Source: Histoplasma ohiense (Eukaryota > Ascomycota > Eurotiomycetes > Onygenales > Ajellomycetaceae). Taken from it: DNA of 64,000 nt. The notes under the pieces are model-generated. The model saw only the letters and a list, made by a program, of their open reading frames with translations, was not told the DNA's origin and searched no databases. Shown piece after piece: positions 33,028 to 44,120 of this stretch. The first letter of the stretch is position 1, and each line of letters opens with the position of its first letter. The translations under genes were made by a program, and so were the position numbers. Location: assembly GCA_017607445.1 (NCBI GenBank), contig JAEVHH010000006.1, positions 62,001 through 126,000 of the forward strand, written 5' to 3'.

Positions 33028-33107
33028 GCCAGCAGCAGGATTCGAACCTACAGCACATCTAACAGTGCTACCTTGGGTAACAGTCTTACCAACTGCGCCA
33101 CGCGGGC
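33028..33107 (-). repeat. tRNA-derived 5' head of Tad-B (tRNA-Leu-like)
   Basis: On the minus strand the sequence begins GCCCGCGTGGCGCAGTTGG, with an A box (TGGCGCAGTTGG) and a B box (GGTTCGAATCC) at tRNA spacing. The T-stem pairs fully with one wobble. The acceptor stem pairs 5 of 7 plus one wobble. A 5-bp anticodon stem (TGTTA/TAGCA) encloses CCCAAGG, so the anticodon would be CAA (Leu). A longer variable region follows, as in tRNA-Leu. The D-stem is poor and base 33 is C, so I read this as an internal pol III promoter relic rather than a working tRNA gene. Confidence 0.75.
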
Positions 33108-33121
33108 GAAATGTTGCTGGA

Positions 33122-33187
33122 GTATTAGCTAGTCCAAATGGCATAACTATATATTCAAAATGTTCATATTTCATTCTAAAGGCTGTC
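33122..33187 (-). pseudogene. Gyp-2 RT fragment (MPFGLANTP block)
   Basis: Minus strand. It reads RMKYEHFEYIVMPFGLANTPATFQ together with the TSD copy, the segment just before the YLDD motif. The left-hand solo LTR junction has TSD CTGTC at 33183-33187. Confidence 0.88.
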
Positions 33188-33569
33188 TGTAAGCAGCGGT
33201 ATGAGGATTAGCTGCTTATATCACAAGAAGTCTTTAAGACTCTGCAAGAATTAAGTTGTAGAAGATAATACAGTAATGTATTAAAGAGGATTCAAATTAA
33301 TATCAATATTGTAGAATGTAGAGATCAAATTAAAACAGAATGATTCACTGATTTCTAGAAGATTGAGTCAGCTGCTATCTATATACACAGTATTGTAAAC
33401 AGATCAAACTTGCTATGATGTAGATGATGTAGTATGATGTAAGTGGCAAGATAATGTCTTGATTTCAAACTTGATATAACATTGACAGTGCTATGTTCAG
33501 CGATGTCATATCTTTAGAGCAATTGTCAATTTCTGCCTAGCACTGATAACTTAGTGCGGGTTTCTTACA
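33188..33569. repeat. Solo LTR, 382 bp, unassigned family
   Basis: Bounded by TGTAAGCAGC...GTTTCTTACA, with TGTAAG/CTTACA terminal inverted repeats and a perfect 5-bp TSD, CTGTC (33183-33187 and 33570-33574). Removing it joins KDHWKT to AFRMKYEHFEY, a continuous gypsy RT. No matching LTR elsewhere in the window. CpGs survive only at its two ends (gcagcgg, agtgcggg) and once inside. Confidence 0.88.
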
Positions 33570-33871
33570 CTGTCTTCCAATGGTCTTTTGCTGCTATAAG
33601 TATGTGGTGGTAGGCATCTTGAAGGTCCAGCTTAGTGAATATCTTGGCTTTTGAAAGTCTGTCAAGTAATTCACTTATTAGAGATAAAGGGTATCAATTC
33701 TTGATGATGATTTGATTTAATCCTCAATAGTCTACACAAAGACAGAGTTCATCATCTTTTTTGAGAATAAAGAGAATTGATGTATCAGTTGAGTTACTGA
33801 ACAGTTGTATCTACTCTTTATCTAATATATTTTTTAAATATTCTCTTAGAGCAGCTGACTCAGTTTCAGAG
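33570..33871 (-). pseudogene. Gyp-2 RT fragment (N-terminal palm)
   Basis: Minus strand: FILKKDDELCLCVDY-x-GLN, YPLSLISELLDRLSKAKIFTKLDLQDAYHH (catalytic LDL block) and KDHWKT. It is bounded at right by the 15-bp TSD GACTCAGTTTCAGAG (33857-33871) of the minisatellite retroposon. Confidence 0.9.
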
Positions 33872-35111
33872 GGCTGCGAAGTCCGACTCTGCCACCTCCT
33901 CGTGGTGCAGCCTGGTAACATCATCTAGTGATGATGGCCAAGAGCAGAGCGGTTTGTTATGAGTGTCTGATTCTTAGTGAACTCAGCATTCATTGGCCTT
34001 CAGGCCTTGATCTTTGCTCCCTGCGAGCAATCACCCTGCCACTGCTCCCTGCGAGCAATCGTCCTGCTGCTGCTCGCTACGAGCAATCGCCCTGCCGCTG
34101 CTCCCTGTGAGCAATCGCCCTGCCTCCGCCCTGCCTCCGCCCTGCCTTTGCTCTCTGTGAGAGCAATCACCCTGCTGCTGCTCACTACGAGCAATCGCCC
34201 TGCCGCTGCTCCCTGCGAGCAATCGTCCTGCCGCTGCTCCCTGCGAGCAATCACCCTGCCGCTGCTCCCTGCGAGCAATCGTCCTGCTGCTGCTCCCTGC
34301 GAGCAATCGTCCTGCTGCTGCTCGCTACGAGCAATCGCCCTGCCGCTGCTCCCTGCGAGCAATCGCCCTGCCGCTGCTCCCTGCGAGCAATCGCCCTGCC
34401 GCTGCTCCCTGTGAGCAATCGCCCTGCCTCCGCCCTGCCTCCGCCCTGCCTCTGCTCTCTGGGAGAGCAATCACCCTGCCGCTGCTCACTACGAGCAATC
34501 GCCCTGCCGCTGCTCCCTGCGAGCAATCGCCCTGCCGCTGCTCCCTGCGAGCAATCGCCCTGCCGCTGCTCCCTGCGAGCAATCGCCCTGCCGCTGCTCC
34601 CTGCGAGCAATCGCCCTGCCGCTGCTCACTGCGAGCAATCGCCCTGCCGCTGCTCCCTGCGAGCAATCGCCCTGCCGCTGCTCACTACGAGCAATCGCCC
34701 TGCCGCTGCTCCCTGCGAGCAATCGCCCTGCCTCCGCCCTGCCTCCGCCCTGCCTCTGCTCTCTGGGAGAGCAATCACCCTGCCGCTGCTCACTACGAGC
34801 AATCGCCCTGCCGCTGCTCCCTGCGAGCAATCACCCTGCCGCTGCTCACTACGAGCAATCGCCCTGCCGTAGCACTTGTGTGCTTTGATTATCTCTACCA
34901 TGAATGGCCATACGTCGGGCCAGAAGTGGATGAACAGTCTATATAGACTGAGTCTTCTCAAGAGTTGCTATCTGGATCCTGAGTCTATCATTACTGTGTA
35001 TATAGAGATTTCTCCAGCGTAGCACATCCCCATGCCCTTCGGGAGGCTTTTGAAGTGCAGGCATTGCCTGTGTCTTCTCTGGGACGCTAAACCAATACAT
35101 ACATACATACA
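33872..35111 (+). mobile_element. 1.24-kb non-autonomous retroposon carrying a 28-bp minisatellite
   Basis: Flanked by a perfect 15-bp TSD, GACTCAGTTTCAGAG (33857-33871 and 35112-35126), and ending in a (TACA)n tail (aatacatacatacataca), so it is a LINE-mobilised element in plus orientation. The 5' end starts ggctgcgaagtccgactctg. The 3' end has a GC-rich block (cccatgcccttcgggaggct) before the tail, a style often seen at fungal LINE ends. Between them lies an 850-bp minisatellite. No real protein frame. CpGs are retained, so it is younger than, or exempt from, the mutation of its Gyp-2 host. Confidence 0.87.
34018..34868 (+). repeat. 28-bp minisatellite with higher-order structure
   Basis: About 30 units of cgccctgccgctgctccctg + cgagcaat. 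Variants are tgctcactacgagc and tgctccctgtgagc. A larger block, with gcctccgccctgcctccgccctgcct and a gagagcaatcaccc variant, recurs three times, near 34110-34190, 34415-34495 and 34725-34805, giving a higher-order period of about 300 bp. Because 28 is not a multiple of 3, all frames stay open for long stretches; these are not genes. Confidence 0.95.
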
Positions 35112-35126
35112 GACTCAGTTTCAGAG

Positions 35127-36672
35127 AGATTGTATATTGATATAAATGAAGATTGTGTATCAGACTTGAGATCTATACAGTGTTTCATCTCTTTTGATCT
35201 TTTCATGCTTATAGCAGCTTCTTCTGAGTAGATATGTGCATATGATATAATATAATCAGATAGACTAGTTGGCAAGTCTGAATACACAGCTGAGAATATA
35301 TATGAAGCATGTTTTGAGTCTTTTGAATATTCTGTAGATAATACTACAAGCATTTCTACTCTAGCTTCTGTGAGAACTTCAGTTAAGACATCTTGTTCAG
35401 AAATAATTTGAAGCTGTTGTTCAACTTCAGAGCTTCTAAAGAAGAATTGTTCATCTAATCAATTTATAAAAGAATTTGTTTATCTTAATCAAGAAAATTT
35501 TAATACAAGATTGTAGTTCTTCATTTTCATTGCATGAAAGAAATGAAATGTCTGCTGTGTATTACTCTTGTGATCAGTGACAGTAGTTGCAATGTTATAC
35601 TCTTCAAAGAAGCATATTATACATTTATCAATCAATTTGATTATTTTGATTTTGTGATGAGCAGTTTCTAGATTGTGATTCTTTGCTCAAAATTCATTGA
35701 CACAGTTCATTTCTGACTCAGAATCTACTAGTGTAAGTACTTTTTGCAGACTCTTAGATATAGTGAGTTCCACTGTGACAGTGAAGTTTAAGATGTTTTT
35801 GTATTGACTTTCTGTATTTATAACTGTTATTGTGAGTTGAATAATATATTTTAAGTGTTTTTTGAGTTCTTTGAGTTCTTCATGTCTTTCACATTGAGTT
35901 TTGAGTCAGATTTGACATTTTTGAATTCATCTTTGAATTGTTGAAACATGAATTGATGGTATGTTCTGATCACTTGCAATAATGGCAATATTTTGATTGA
36001 ATGAAGTCATTGAACTTTGTAGTGTCATTTCATCTGTGTTTGTTTTGTGATCTATTATCAGCATTATTTCTGTTGTTAAAGTTTTGAGTGGGGTTTTTGA
36101 AATTTGACTTCTCTTTAAGCTTCTTCCATCTCTCTGGCAGATTTGATTCTGTCATTGTAAGTTTATATAGAGTGGCATCATAGCTTAACTCTTTCAATTT
36201 GGTTGTATATTTGTTGAATTCTCAGTGAATGAAAGATAGAACTTTCATATAGAGATGTGATTTTCAATGATATTTGCTATAAAAATGTCACAGATACTTT
36301 TCAATTGATTGTAAGTGTGAAGCAAATTGTTAAACTGTCTGATCTTCTTATTGCTCTGTTTTTCAGTACTGTCTATCAGTATCTTGAAAACTTCTATCTG
36401 AATTGATGACTTGACATTGCATTCAACTAACAAATTCTTTCCATGGTGGCAAAGTTCATATATTATGTGTATGTTGATATCAATGTTGTTGCATCTCAAC
36501 ATTGAAATGAGTGATGGCTTTGATGATCTTTTGATGATTGTGTTTGTTGTAGTAATCAAGATCACTGATATGAAAAGTGATAGCAGATGTAACAAAGTTT
36601 TCAAATTCTTTCATATTTTGATCTCAGAACTTTTTCACATCTCTTCAAAAAGAGTAATCACTCATGTCAGAA
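35127..36672 (-). pseudogene. Gyp-2 gag end, protease and RT start
   Basis: Minus strand, right to left: the gag C-terminal part (36604-36245 open, MKTLLHLLSLFISV...); a CCHC knuckle readable as CHYCK-x-SEHTINSC near 35950-35990 with one stop inside; a protease-like LTLVDSESEMNCV (about 35700-35740); then the RT entry EYSKDSKHASYIF...EEAAISMKRSKEMKHCIDLKSDTQSSFISIYNLSETE (35087-35353), which continues across the retroposon at 33871. The right end is the CAGAA TSD of Chromo-1 copy D. Confidence 0.85.
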
Positions 36673-37206
36673 TGTAACAGACGTACTTCGATTAACGATT
36701 TGATACTATTCTAATTACAGATTACAAATTGATTAAGGAAAGAAAGAGAAAAGAAATCAGAAGAAAAGGTTGTACAAAGAGGGTTCTTATAGAGAAAAGT
36801 TCAGGGTGGAAGAATATCAGAAGCCACTCCACAGTGGAGTGTGGAGTGGAAGAACATTAAGAGATACACATAAGAATTGTTAGAAGCTATATGAGCATGA
36901 AATGTGGGATGGAGGAATTGTTGAGAGCTACACAGAAGAATCATTAGAGACTATACAAGCACAGAACACAGAGCAGAAGAATGTAAGAAGCTATATGAAA
37001 GAATCATTAAAGACTATATGAGCACAGAACACAGAGCAGAAGAATGTAAGAAGCTATACAGAAGAATTGTTAGAGACTATACAAGCACAGAGTACAGAAC
37101 AGAAGAACATCAAGAATTACACAAGATGACAATAGCCAGAAACAAGCAGATGCAGAAAGAGAGTTGATTGTGTAAGTTAATTACTAACAGATGCTAACCC
37201 ATCACA
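36673..37206 (-). repeat. 3' LTR of Chromo-1 copy D (534 bp)
   Basis: TGTAACAGACG...CCCATCACA. One 63-bp unit shorter than in copy C. The outer 35 bp keep CpGs; further inside they are gone. Confidence 0.93.
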
Positions 37207-40200
37207 TTATCCCTCTCTATCAGAGTGAGTGAGGACTTATAGATGTTGAGAGTGGTGATGTTCTCCAAGACAGACACAGATTCTCAGATTGGACAATTGT
37301 ATTCTATCCATTTGATGAGATATTCATGGCAGTGGTGGTTGGTTCTATCATCAAGGATTGCTTTGATTTCCCACTTGAGTTTGTTGTCTTCTTCTACAAT
37401 GATGGGTGGCTGCCAATCGGAGGTTCTCTGTGAGGGGAATGGATCCTCGGCTGTGGGTTGGAGCAGGTTCATATGAAAGACATTGTGAATGCCAGGTGGG
37501 GTGTTGAGTTGATAATTGTGTGTGTCTAGCACTTCCTTCACTGTATACTTGGTGTGGTGGTAATCTAGTGTACACAAGGAGCAGTTCATTCTTATATTCT
37601 TGAGATTCAGTCAGACTTTGTCTTCTATATGATATTGAATTGCAGAACTTCTTCTGATGTTCATTTGATTCTTGTAATCTTACTGAGCACTGATCATTGA
37701 AGCTTCTGCTCATTTGTGAGCTTTCTTCAGCTTGCTCACAATGTTCTCTGCTGTCTGTATGAGACTGTGGGTGTATGTGGTTTCTTGAGGAGTCTCAGAG
37801 AAGTCCAGAATCTCTAAGTTGTATTCATGTAGAAGAAAGAATGAGCTTACATCTGTTGTAGTGGAATCTCAATTGTTAATCACAATTTCAGCATGTGACA
37901 GCAGATTGCTTCAGTTGTCTTGTGTGTAATTGCAGAACTTACAGAGGATGTTCTTTACTGTTTATATCATTCTCTCAGTAGCTTCATCAGTCTCTGGGTA
38001 GTACATCATTGATAACTTTTGTTTGATTCTTAATAATTGGCATACACAGGCTCAGAGTGTGCTGATGAATTGACTGTCTCTATCTGACACAATGGATGAA
38101 GGCAGACTGTGCATACAATAGAACAGACTTCTGACAAAGACATCTGCAACTACTTCAGTGTTCATCTTGTCACAGAGCTGTAGTATTACATTCTTGCTGA
38201 GTTGATCAACAATGACTAGAATATTTGTAGAACCTCTGCTTTCAGGTAAGAAAACTGCAAAATCAATAGCTATATTGTGTCAAGTTCAGTCAGAGACAGA
38301 TAAGAGCTTCAGCATCTCTTTTCAGTGTTCACATCATGCCATCACTGAGCTGCAGTGATCACAGTTGTGTATGAACTGGTGTATGTCTTTCAATATATCT
38401 GATCAGTAGAATTTTTGAATGATGATGTTGTACATGATTTTGTGTTCTGAGTGTCTGATTATCAGTGAGTCATGAATTTCTTGCATGATCTGTGTTCATA
38501 GAGATTCTGAATTGGAGACTCATTGCTTATCTCAAAAGCATAAGCAGTTGTCATTGTCAATCAAACATGCTGAGATATCTGTTCTTGAGTATACATCTGT
38601 GGGGAATTGAGGTGCTTTGCTTTGTATGACTTCAGCAGCTTGTTGTCAGAATTCATCTGTCTCTGTCACTAGTCTCCATTGTTCTTCAAGTGAGGATTCT
38701 TGAGCTTGGAACTGGTTGATATGTATACAGAGTTCATCTGATTGTGTAGGACTTTCTATGATTGCAGAGTTGATTAATCAATGCTCTCAGTGTTTCCATC
38801 TGTCATTCAAGTCATCAGATGGCATATCTTGTTCTTGATGAAACAGAGCATCCACAAGGGTGTTCTCTACTTCAGATTGATAATGAATTGTGAACAAAAA
38901 ACAGCTAAGAAACAATGATCAGTGCATATGCCTCTCAGTGAGCTTACAAGTGATTGTGAAGTACTCTAGATTCTTATGATTGATAACAATCTCAAACCTC
39001 TCAACACTCATGAGTTTGGATTTCCATTCTTCAAGACATTGTATGATCACTAGAAGCTTCTTGTTGTAGATCTTGTAGTTGCATTCAGTGAATGATATCT
39101 TTTTTAAGATGAAGACATAAGATTGTAGAACATCTTTGTTGTCATATTGCATCAGTGCTTCATCTACTATGTAATCTGAGATGTCTGTTTCAAGAATTGT
39201 ATGCTTATCTGAATTGAATGATTGCAGCATTGAAGTGCTTGTGAATATATGCTTCAGCTTTTTGAATGCTGTGTCCACTTCATCAGTTCATTGAAATACA
39301 GTGTCTTTCTGAGTCAGATCTGTTAGTGATTGTATGATATTGAAGAAGTTCTTGATAAATCTCTGATAGAAGTTGACAAACTCTAGAAAGCTTCTAGTCT
39401 CTTTTATCAAGACTGATGTCTCTCAGTTGAGGATTGCTTCCATCTTCTTAGAATTCATACATACATCTTTTTCAGCTTTGATGATGAATTCTAGATAGGT
39501 TGTAGACTTGATCTCAAAGTCACATTTATCAATGTTCACTTGTAGTTCAGCTTTTTGTAGACAGTCAAGAACTTGTCATATGTGCTTACAGTGCTCAGTA
39601 AGTGATCCATCAGTGAAGATCAAGATATCATCCATGTACACTGAGATGATCTCATTGAGCAGGTCTTGTAGAGCCCAGTTAATGTATTTCTGAAATGTAC
39701 TTGAAGCATTCACTAATTCAAAGGGAGTCACTGTCCATTTGTATAATCTGTAACACATACAAAAGACAGTTAGTCATTCATCATCTTCATTAATTCTTAT
39801 CTTGTAGAAGGCTGCAGAGATGTCAAGTTTTGTAAATCATTTTGCTTTTTCTATTCATTTGAGTATTTCATTGATGAGTGGAAGAAGATATTGATCCTTC
39901 TGTGTAATCTTATTGAGTCCTTGATAATCAACACAGAATCATAAGCCATCTTCTGATTTCTTTGCAAACAGTACAGATGCTGCAGTGAGTGAGTTGCTAA
40001 TATGAATGAAGTCTTTGTCTAGTAATCTGTTGAGTGTTTTTCATAGAATGAGAAGCTTGTCACATGATATGCTGTAGAGAGGACCTCAGAGCAGTTGTGG
40101 GTTCTTATCATCTTTCTTAATAAACTCAATTGTATGATCTATGCCAGGTTCTCAATGAGAGGGAAGCTTTTCAGCTTCTTTCTTGTTGAATATATCTGTG

Positions 40201-40772
40201 AAGTCTTCATACAATTCAGATAGTTTCTTGTGCAGTTTCTTGAAGTCTTTAGATTCTAACTTTTCTAACACTTTCTTGATATTCATCATGCTAGCAGCAA
40301 ACACTTGGATGTTCTTCTTCTCATGCACTTGATGGATTAGTAGTTTGTACACTTCTGCTGATATCTGAGTGAGATCAGCAGTTCTATCAACATTCTTCTT
40401 GTAAACACAGTCATCTTCTGGGAAAATAAGACAGTGGTTGTATGCATCCAACAAGGTTCCAAATTCTGTGAGCCATGATAGACTGAGCATTAGATTGTAC
40501 TCAAGGTCTTGTATTTTATATGTGTATACATTCTTTTTCTTGTGTCCTTCTACATTGATATTAAATCTTATCATGTTGTAGAAGGTGGATCCTCTGGGGC
40601 TGTCAAATCCACTGAGCTTACATGATTTGAGAAAGAGAATACACTGAAGCTTATGCTTCTCAACCAGCTGAGTGTCTATAAGAGTGTAGTGAAGAAAACC
40701 ACTGTCTATCATTGCTTGTATGTTGACTAAGCTATTTACAATGACAGAGATCATGATTGCATTCACTTGCAT
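37207..40772 (-). pseudogene. pol pseudogene of Chromo-1 copy D
   Basis: Start Met at 40772 (MQVNAIMISVIVNSLVNIQAMIDSG...), open for 206 codons, then broken by stops. The RT YMDD (39630), RNase H (38919-39278) and integrase pieces can all be followed. At the chromodomain junction it reads TLDYHHTKYTVKEVLDTHNY in one frame (37284-37589), so it lacks the extra base seen in copy C. This makes it the ancestral-state reference for that frameshift. Confidence 0.9.
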
Positions 40773-40825
40773 CTTCTGCTCAAATCTCCAGCTAGCTTTC
40801 TGCTCCTTGAGCTCTCATCTGTATT

Positions 40826-41850
40826 TTAGAGTGAGAGCTCATCTTTTCTCTGTTCTTGTCTATCTGCAGACAACACAGCATTCATGTGCATGGGGGGTTT
40901 ACTTGAAGTGATTGCATTCAGACATTGGTTTGTGAAGTGCTCTGACTTGTCACAGCATATGCAGACTTCTCTGACAATTTGATCAGTGGTATCCTTCTCT
41001 GAGACATTAGAAACCCTCGGGTGGCTTGTGTTCACATATGAAACTCAGTTCATTGATTCTGGTTCAAAGATGGGGAGTGCTGCAGAGCAGTTTGGAATGT
41101 ATGTATTTGTTCAGTGAGATTCTCTGCAATTTTGAAGCATGTGGAACTGAGACAGATCATTGTTCAACAGGCAAAGATCAACACAGAATTCACTGTATAT
41201 TGAGAACTTTGAATACTCTATACTTCAGTTATGCAACTGAAAGTTCAAGTTCTTGAACAATATGTTGATCTTGACAGTATCATTTCAGTCTTGCCCATCT
41301 GCTTCTAGAAGCTTGTAATTGAATTCAGAAAGATAAGTTGTCAACACAACATTCATCTGATGAATTTGATTAAGCCAGTCTAACATCTTGACTTGAAGTG
41401 TAGAATTGAGGAAGAGAGAGTTGAGTTGTTGAAAGACTAGCTCTGATGTATACTGATGATTCTGACAATGGCTCATTCAGAGTTGAAATTTTGCTAACAC
41501 ATCATCATTCAATCTGCTATGGATATACCACACTTGATTGAATAGTGAGCCTATTGCTTGTCCATCAATGTCCAATTTGGTGTTCACTTTTGACTTCCAT
41601 GTGAGGTAGAGTGCTAGGTCTTTCTTGTATTTGTCAAGGATTGAAAGCTTCTCTCTTGAGAGCTTTTCATGAGATGTGGGTGTAGAAGGAACAGTGAACA
41701 CAGAAGTGCTCATCTCAGCAAGTCATCATTGCAATTCAGTCATCTGTAGCATCTGCTGCTGGAGGATGCTTTGTAGATCTAAGTTATCATCCACCATATT
41801 TAAGTGCAGTGGGTGTTCATAGAATTGCTCATAGTTCATTTCAATATCTA
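40826..41850 (-). pseudogene. gag pseudogene of Chromo-1 copy D
   Basis: Homologous to the 27198-28229 gag. The start ATG has become ATA-like (plus strand aaaaatat where copy C has aaggacat). The knuckle keeps all four metal ligands: CICCDKSEHFTNQC. The slippery site has decayed to GAGAAAA (ttttctc). Stops separate it into 40826-41035, 41285-41476 and 41477-41713. Confidence 0.88.
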
Positions 41851-42231
41851 AAAATATATAAAAAAAAAAGAAAAGAAATACTTGTAGACACTCAGTTCTC
41901 TTGCAGATACTATTTGCAGTGTTGCAGTGCTAAGCTTGATCAAGCTTCTTTGTGAACACTATTCACAGTGTTACAGTTCATAGACACTCAGACCTTGTAG
42001 AACACAGTTGATTGTGTTTCAGATGCTTAGATACAACAGTCTATATAACTAATGATAAGAGCACTTGAGCCCATGAGGAATCTCTTGTAATGACTAGACA
42101 CTCAGACCTGTAAACAACACACTCAGGCATAAGAACTGATAACAAGGCACTCAGGCCTTAAACAACACACTCAGATGTAAGAACTAATAACAAGACACTC
42201 AGATCTAAAACACAGAAGAATCAATTTGTAA

Positions 42232-42765
42232 TGTAACAGACATACTTCAATTAATGATTTGATACTATTCTAATTACAGATTATGAATTGATTAAGAAAA
42301 GAAAGAGAAAAGAAATCAGAAGAAAAGATTGTATGAAGAGAGTTCTTATAGAAGAAAGTTCAGAGCAGAAGAATATCAGAAGCTACTCCACAGTGAAGTG
42401 TGAAGTGAAAGAACATTAAGAGATATACATAAGAATCATTAGAAGCTACACAAGCACAAAATATGGGGTGAGGGAATTGTTGAGAGCTATGCAGAAGAAT
42501 TGTTAGAGACTATATGAATGCAGAACACAGAGCAGAAGAATGTAAGAAGCTACACAGAAGAATTGTTAGAGACTATATGAGTGCAGAACACAGAGTGGGA
42601 GAATGTAAGAAGCTATACAGAAGAATTGTTAGAGACTACATGAGCACAGAGCACAGAATGGAAGAACATTGAGGGTTATGCAAGGTGACAACAGCCAGAA
42701 ACAAGCGGGTGCAGAAGGGGAGTTGATTGTGTAAGTTAATTACTAATGAATGCTAACCCATCACA
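42232..42765 (-). repeat. 5' LTR of Chromo-1 copy D (534 bp)
   Basis: TGTAACAGACATAC...CCCATCACA. Its inner end has lost the CpGs that the partner LTR keeps at its outer end. Confidence 0.93.
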
Positions 42766-43209
42766 CAGAATCTCAAAGTTCTAATTGTCAAAGTGATATC
42801 TGACTATATCTTTCACTGACAGTAGTCACAGTGCTTTTTACTAAGATGTTGAATGTTTGTAATGTGGATTCTGATGATCTGAGAATATTTGTGATGTTAT
42901 CACAGTTATTATTCACACTAGTTGCATCTCTACTGTGGTTCAGATATGCTTCTAGTGTATTTTGAGTGACTGAAATTGTTTTATTCAATTCTTGCAGTAA
43001 AGTGTTGCACTGATGTTGAAGTTCTTGCAATTCTTTCTTGATCTGTAATTTTTTGATTCTTCTGATCACAGTTATCTTCTCAGTTTTAATTGTGTTGAGA
43101 TCTTCAGAAGAGATATCTCCTTCTGAACTATACTCAGAGTTCAATTCCATAGAGAAAGATGATGCTTATTGTGCACTTTCAGTGACAGAAGTGCACATTT
43201 CATAGTTTT
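42766..43209 (-). pseudogene. Gyp-2 gag N-terminus
   Basis: Minus-strand frame of 120 codons (42788-43150) beginning MELNSEYSSEGDISSEDLNTIKTEKITVIRRIKKLQIKKELQELQHQCNTLL in part: acidic, then strongly charged and leucine-rich, likely a coiled coil, as in many gypsy Gag N-termini. The 5' UTR-like sequence to its right is cut at GTTTT (43205-43209), the TSD of Chromo-1 copy E, and resumes at 49306. Confidence 0.62.
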
Positions 43210-43743
43210 TGTGATGGGTTAGCATCTGTTAGTAATTAACTTACACAACCAACTCCTCTTCTGCACCTGCTTGTTTCTGACTGTTGTCATCTTGTGTAAT
43301 CCTCAATGTTCTTCTGCTCTGTGCTCTGCACTCATATAGTTTCTAACAATTCTTCTGTGTAGCTCTTAATGTTCTTCCATTCTGTGCTCTGTGCTTGTAT
43401 AGTCTCTAATGATTCTTCTGTGTAGCTTCTTACATTCTTCTGCTCTGTGTTTCACACTTGTGTAGTCTCTAATGATTCTTCTGTGTAGCTCTCAATGATT
43501 TCTCCACCCCACATTCCACACTCATGTAGCTTCTAACAATTCTTATGTGTACCTCTTAATGTTCTTCTGCTCTGCACTCCACTGTGGAGTGGCTTCTGAT
43601 ATTCTTCCACTCTGAACTTTCTTCTATAAGAACCCCCTTTGTACAACCTTTTCTTCTGATTTCTTTTCTCTTTCTTTCCTTAATCAATTCATAATCTGTA
43701 ATTAGGATAGTATCAAATTGTTAATCAAAGTACATCCATTACA
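43210..43743 (+). repeat. 5' LTR of Chromo-1 copy E (534 bp)
   Basis: TGTGATGGGTTAGC...CATCCATTACA. It is followed directly by the PBS ttatgaattgatt (43744-43756), still perfectly complementary to aatcaattcataa in this LTR. Confidence 0.93.
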
Positions 43744-44120
43744 TTATGAATTGATTCTTCTGTGTTTTAGACTCAAGTGTCTCATTATTAGTTCTTACAC
43801 TCAAGTGCATCATTTAAGACCTGAGTGTCTTGTTACCAGTTCTTACATCTGAGTGTGTTGTTTACAGGCCTGAGTGTCTAGTTGTTACAAGAGATCCCTC
43901 ATGGGCTTGAGTGTCTCTATCATTAGTTATATAGACTGTTGTGTCTAAGCATTCAAAACACAATCAATTGTGTTCTATAAGGCCTGAGTGCCTACAAACT
44001 GTAACACTGTGAATAGCATTCATAAAGAAGCTTGATCAAGCTTAGCACTGCAACACTGTGAATAGTGTCTGTGAGAGGACTGAGTGTCTACAAGTATTTC
44101 TTTTCTTTTATTATTATTAC

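Larger units (their letters stand above)
29309..33107 (-). mobile_element. Tad-B, 3.8-kb LINE insertion with a tRNA-like 5' head
   Basis: Flanked by a 14-bp TSD, GAAATGTTGCTGGA. On the minus strand it starts with a tRNA-like sequence (33107-33028), continues with about 690 bp of mostly non-coding DNA (33027-32341), then the RT, RNase H and C-terminal Cys/His region of a LINE (32340-29740), an A/T-rich 3' UTR and an (AAT)n tail (29309-29325). ORF1 and the endonuclease are absent. The single pair of TSDs implies that the head and the LINE body moved as one unit. Alternatively a SINE inserted exactly at the truncated LINE's 5' edge. Confidence 0.85.
36673..42765 (-). mobile_element. Chromo-1 copy D, full-length degenerate
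   Basis: Complete minus-strand copy with 534-bp LTRs (36673-37206 and 42232-42765) and a 5-bp TSD, CAGAA (36668-36672 and 42766-42770). It is colinear with copy C throughout, heavily mutated at CpG and partly at GG/CC. The outer end of its left LTR still reads acgtacttcgattaacgatt with three CpGs. Inserted into Gyp-2 gag. Confidence 0.95.

Noticed and set aside
33028..33107. Functional tRNA-Leu(CAA) gene
   Set aside because: Weak D-stem, C at position 33, mismatched acceptor stem and location exactly at the 5' edge of a retrotransposed segment. Better explained as a tRNA-derived promoter.
33977..34868. CRISPR-like regular repeats
   Set aside because: The repeats are directly adjacent 28-bp units with no unique spacers, in a eukaryotic retroposon.
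33977..34961. Overlapping long ORFs of 90-156 codons on both strands, rich in Arg, Gln, Ala and Ser
   Set aside because: They are by-products of the stop-free 28-bp minisatellite. The peptide period of 28 residues equals three DNA units, and every frame is open, so no frame is favoured.
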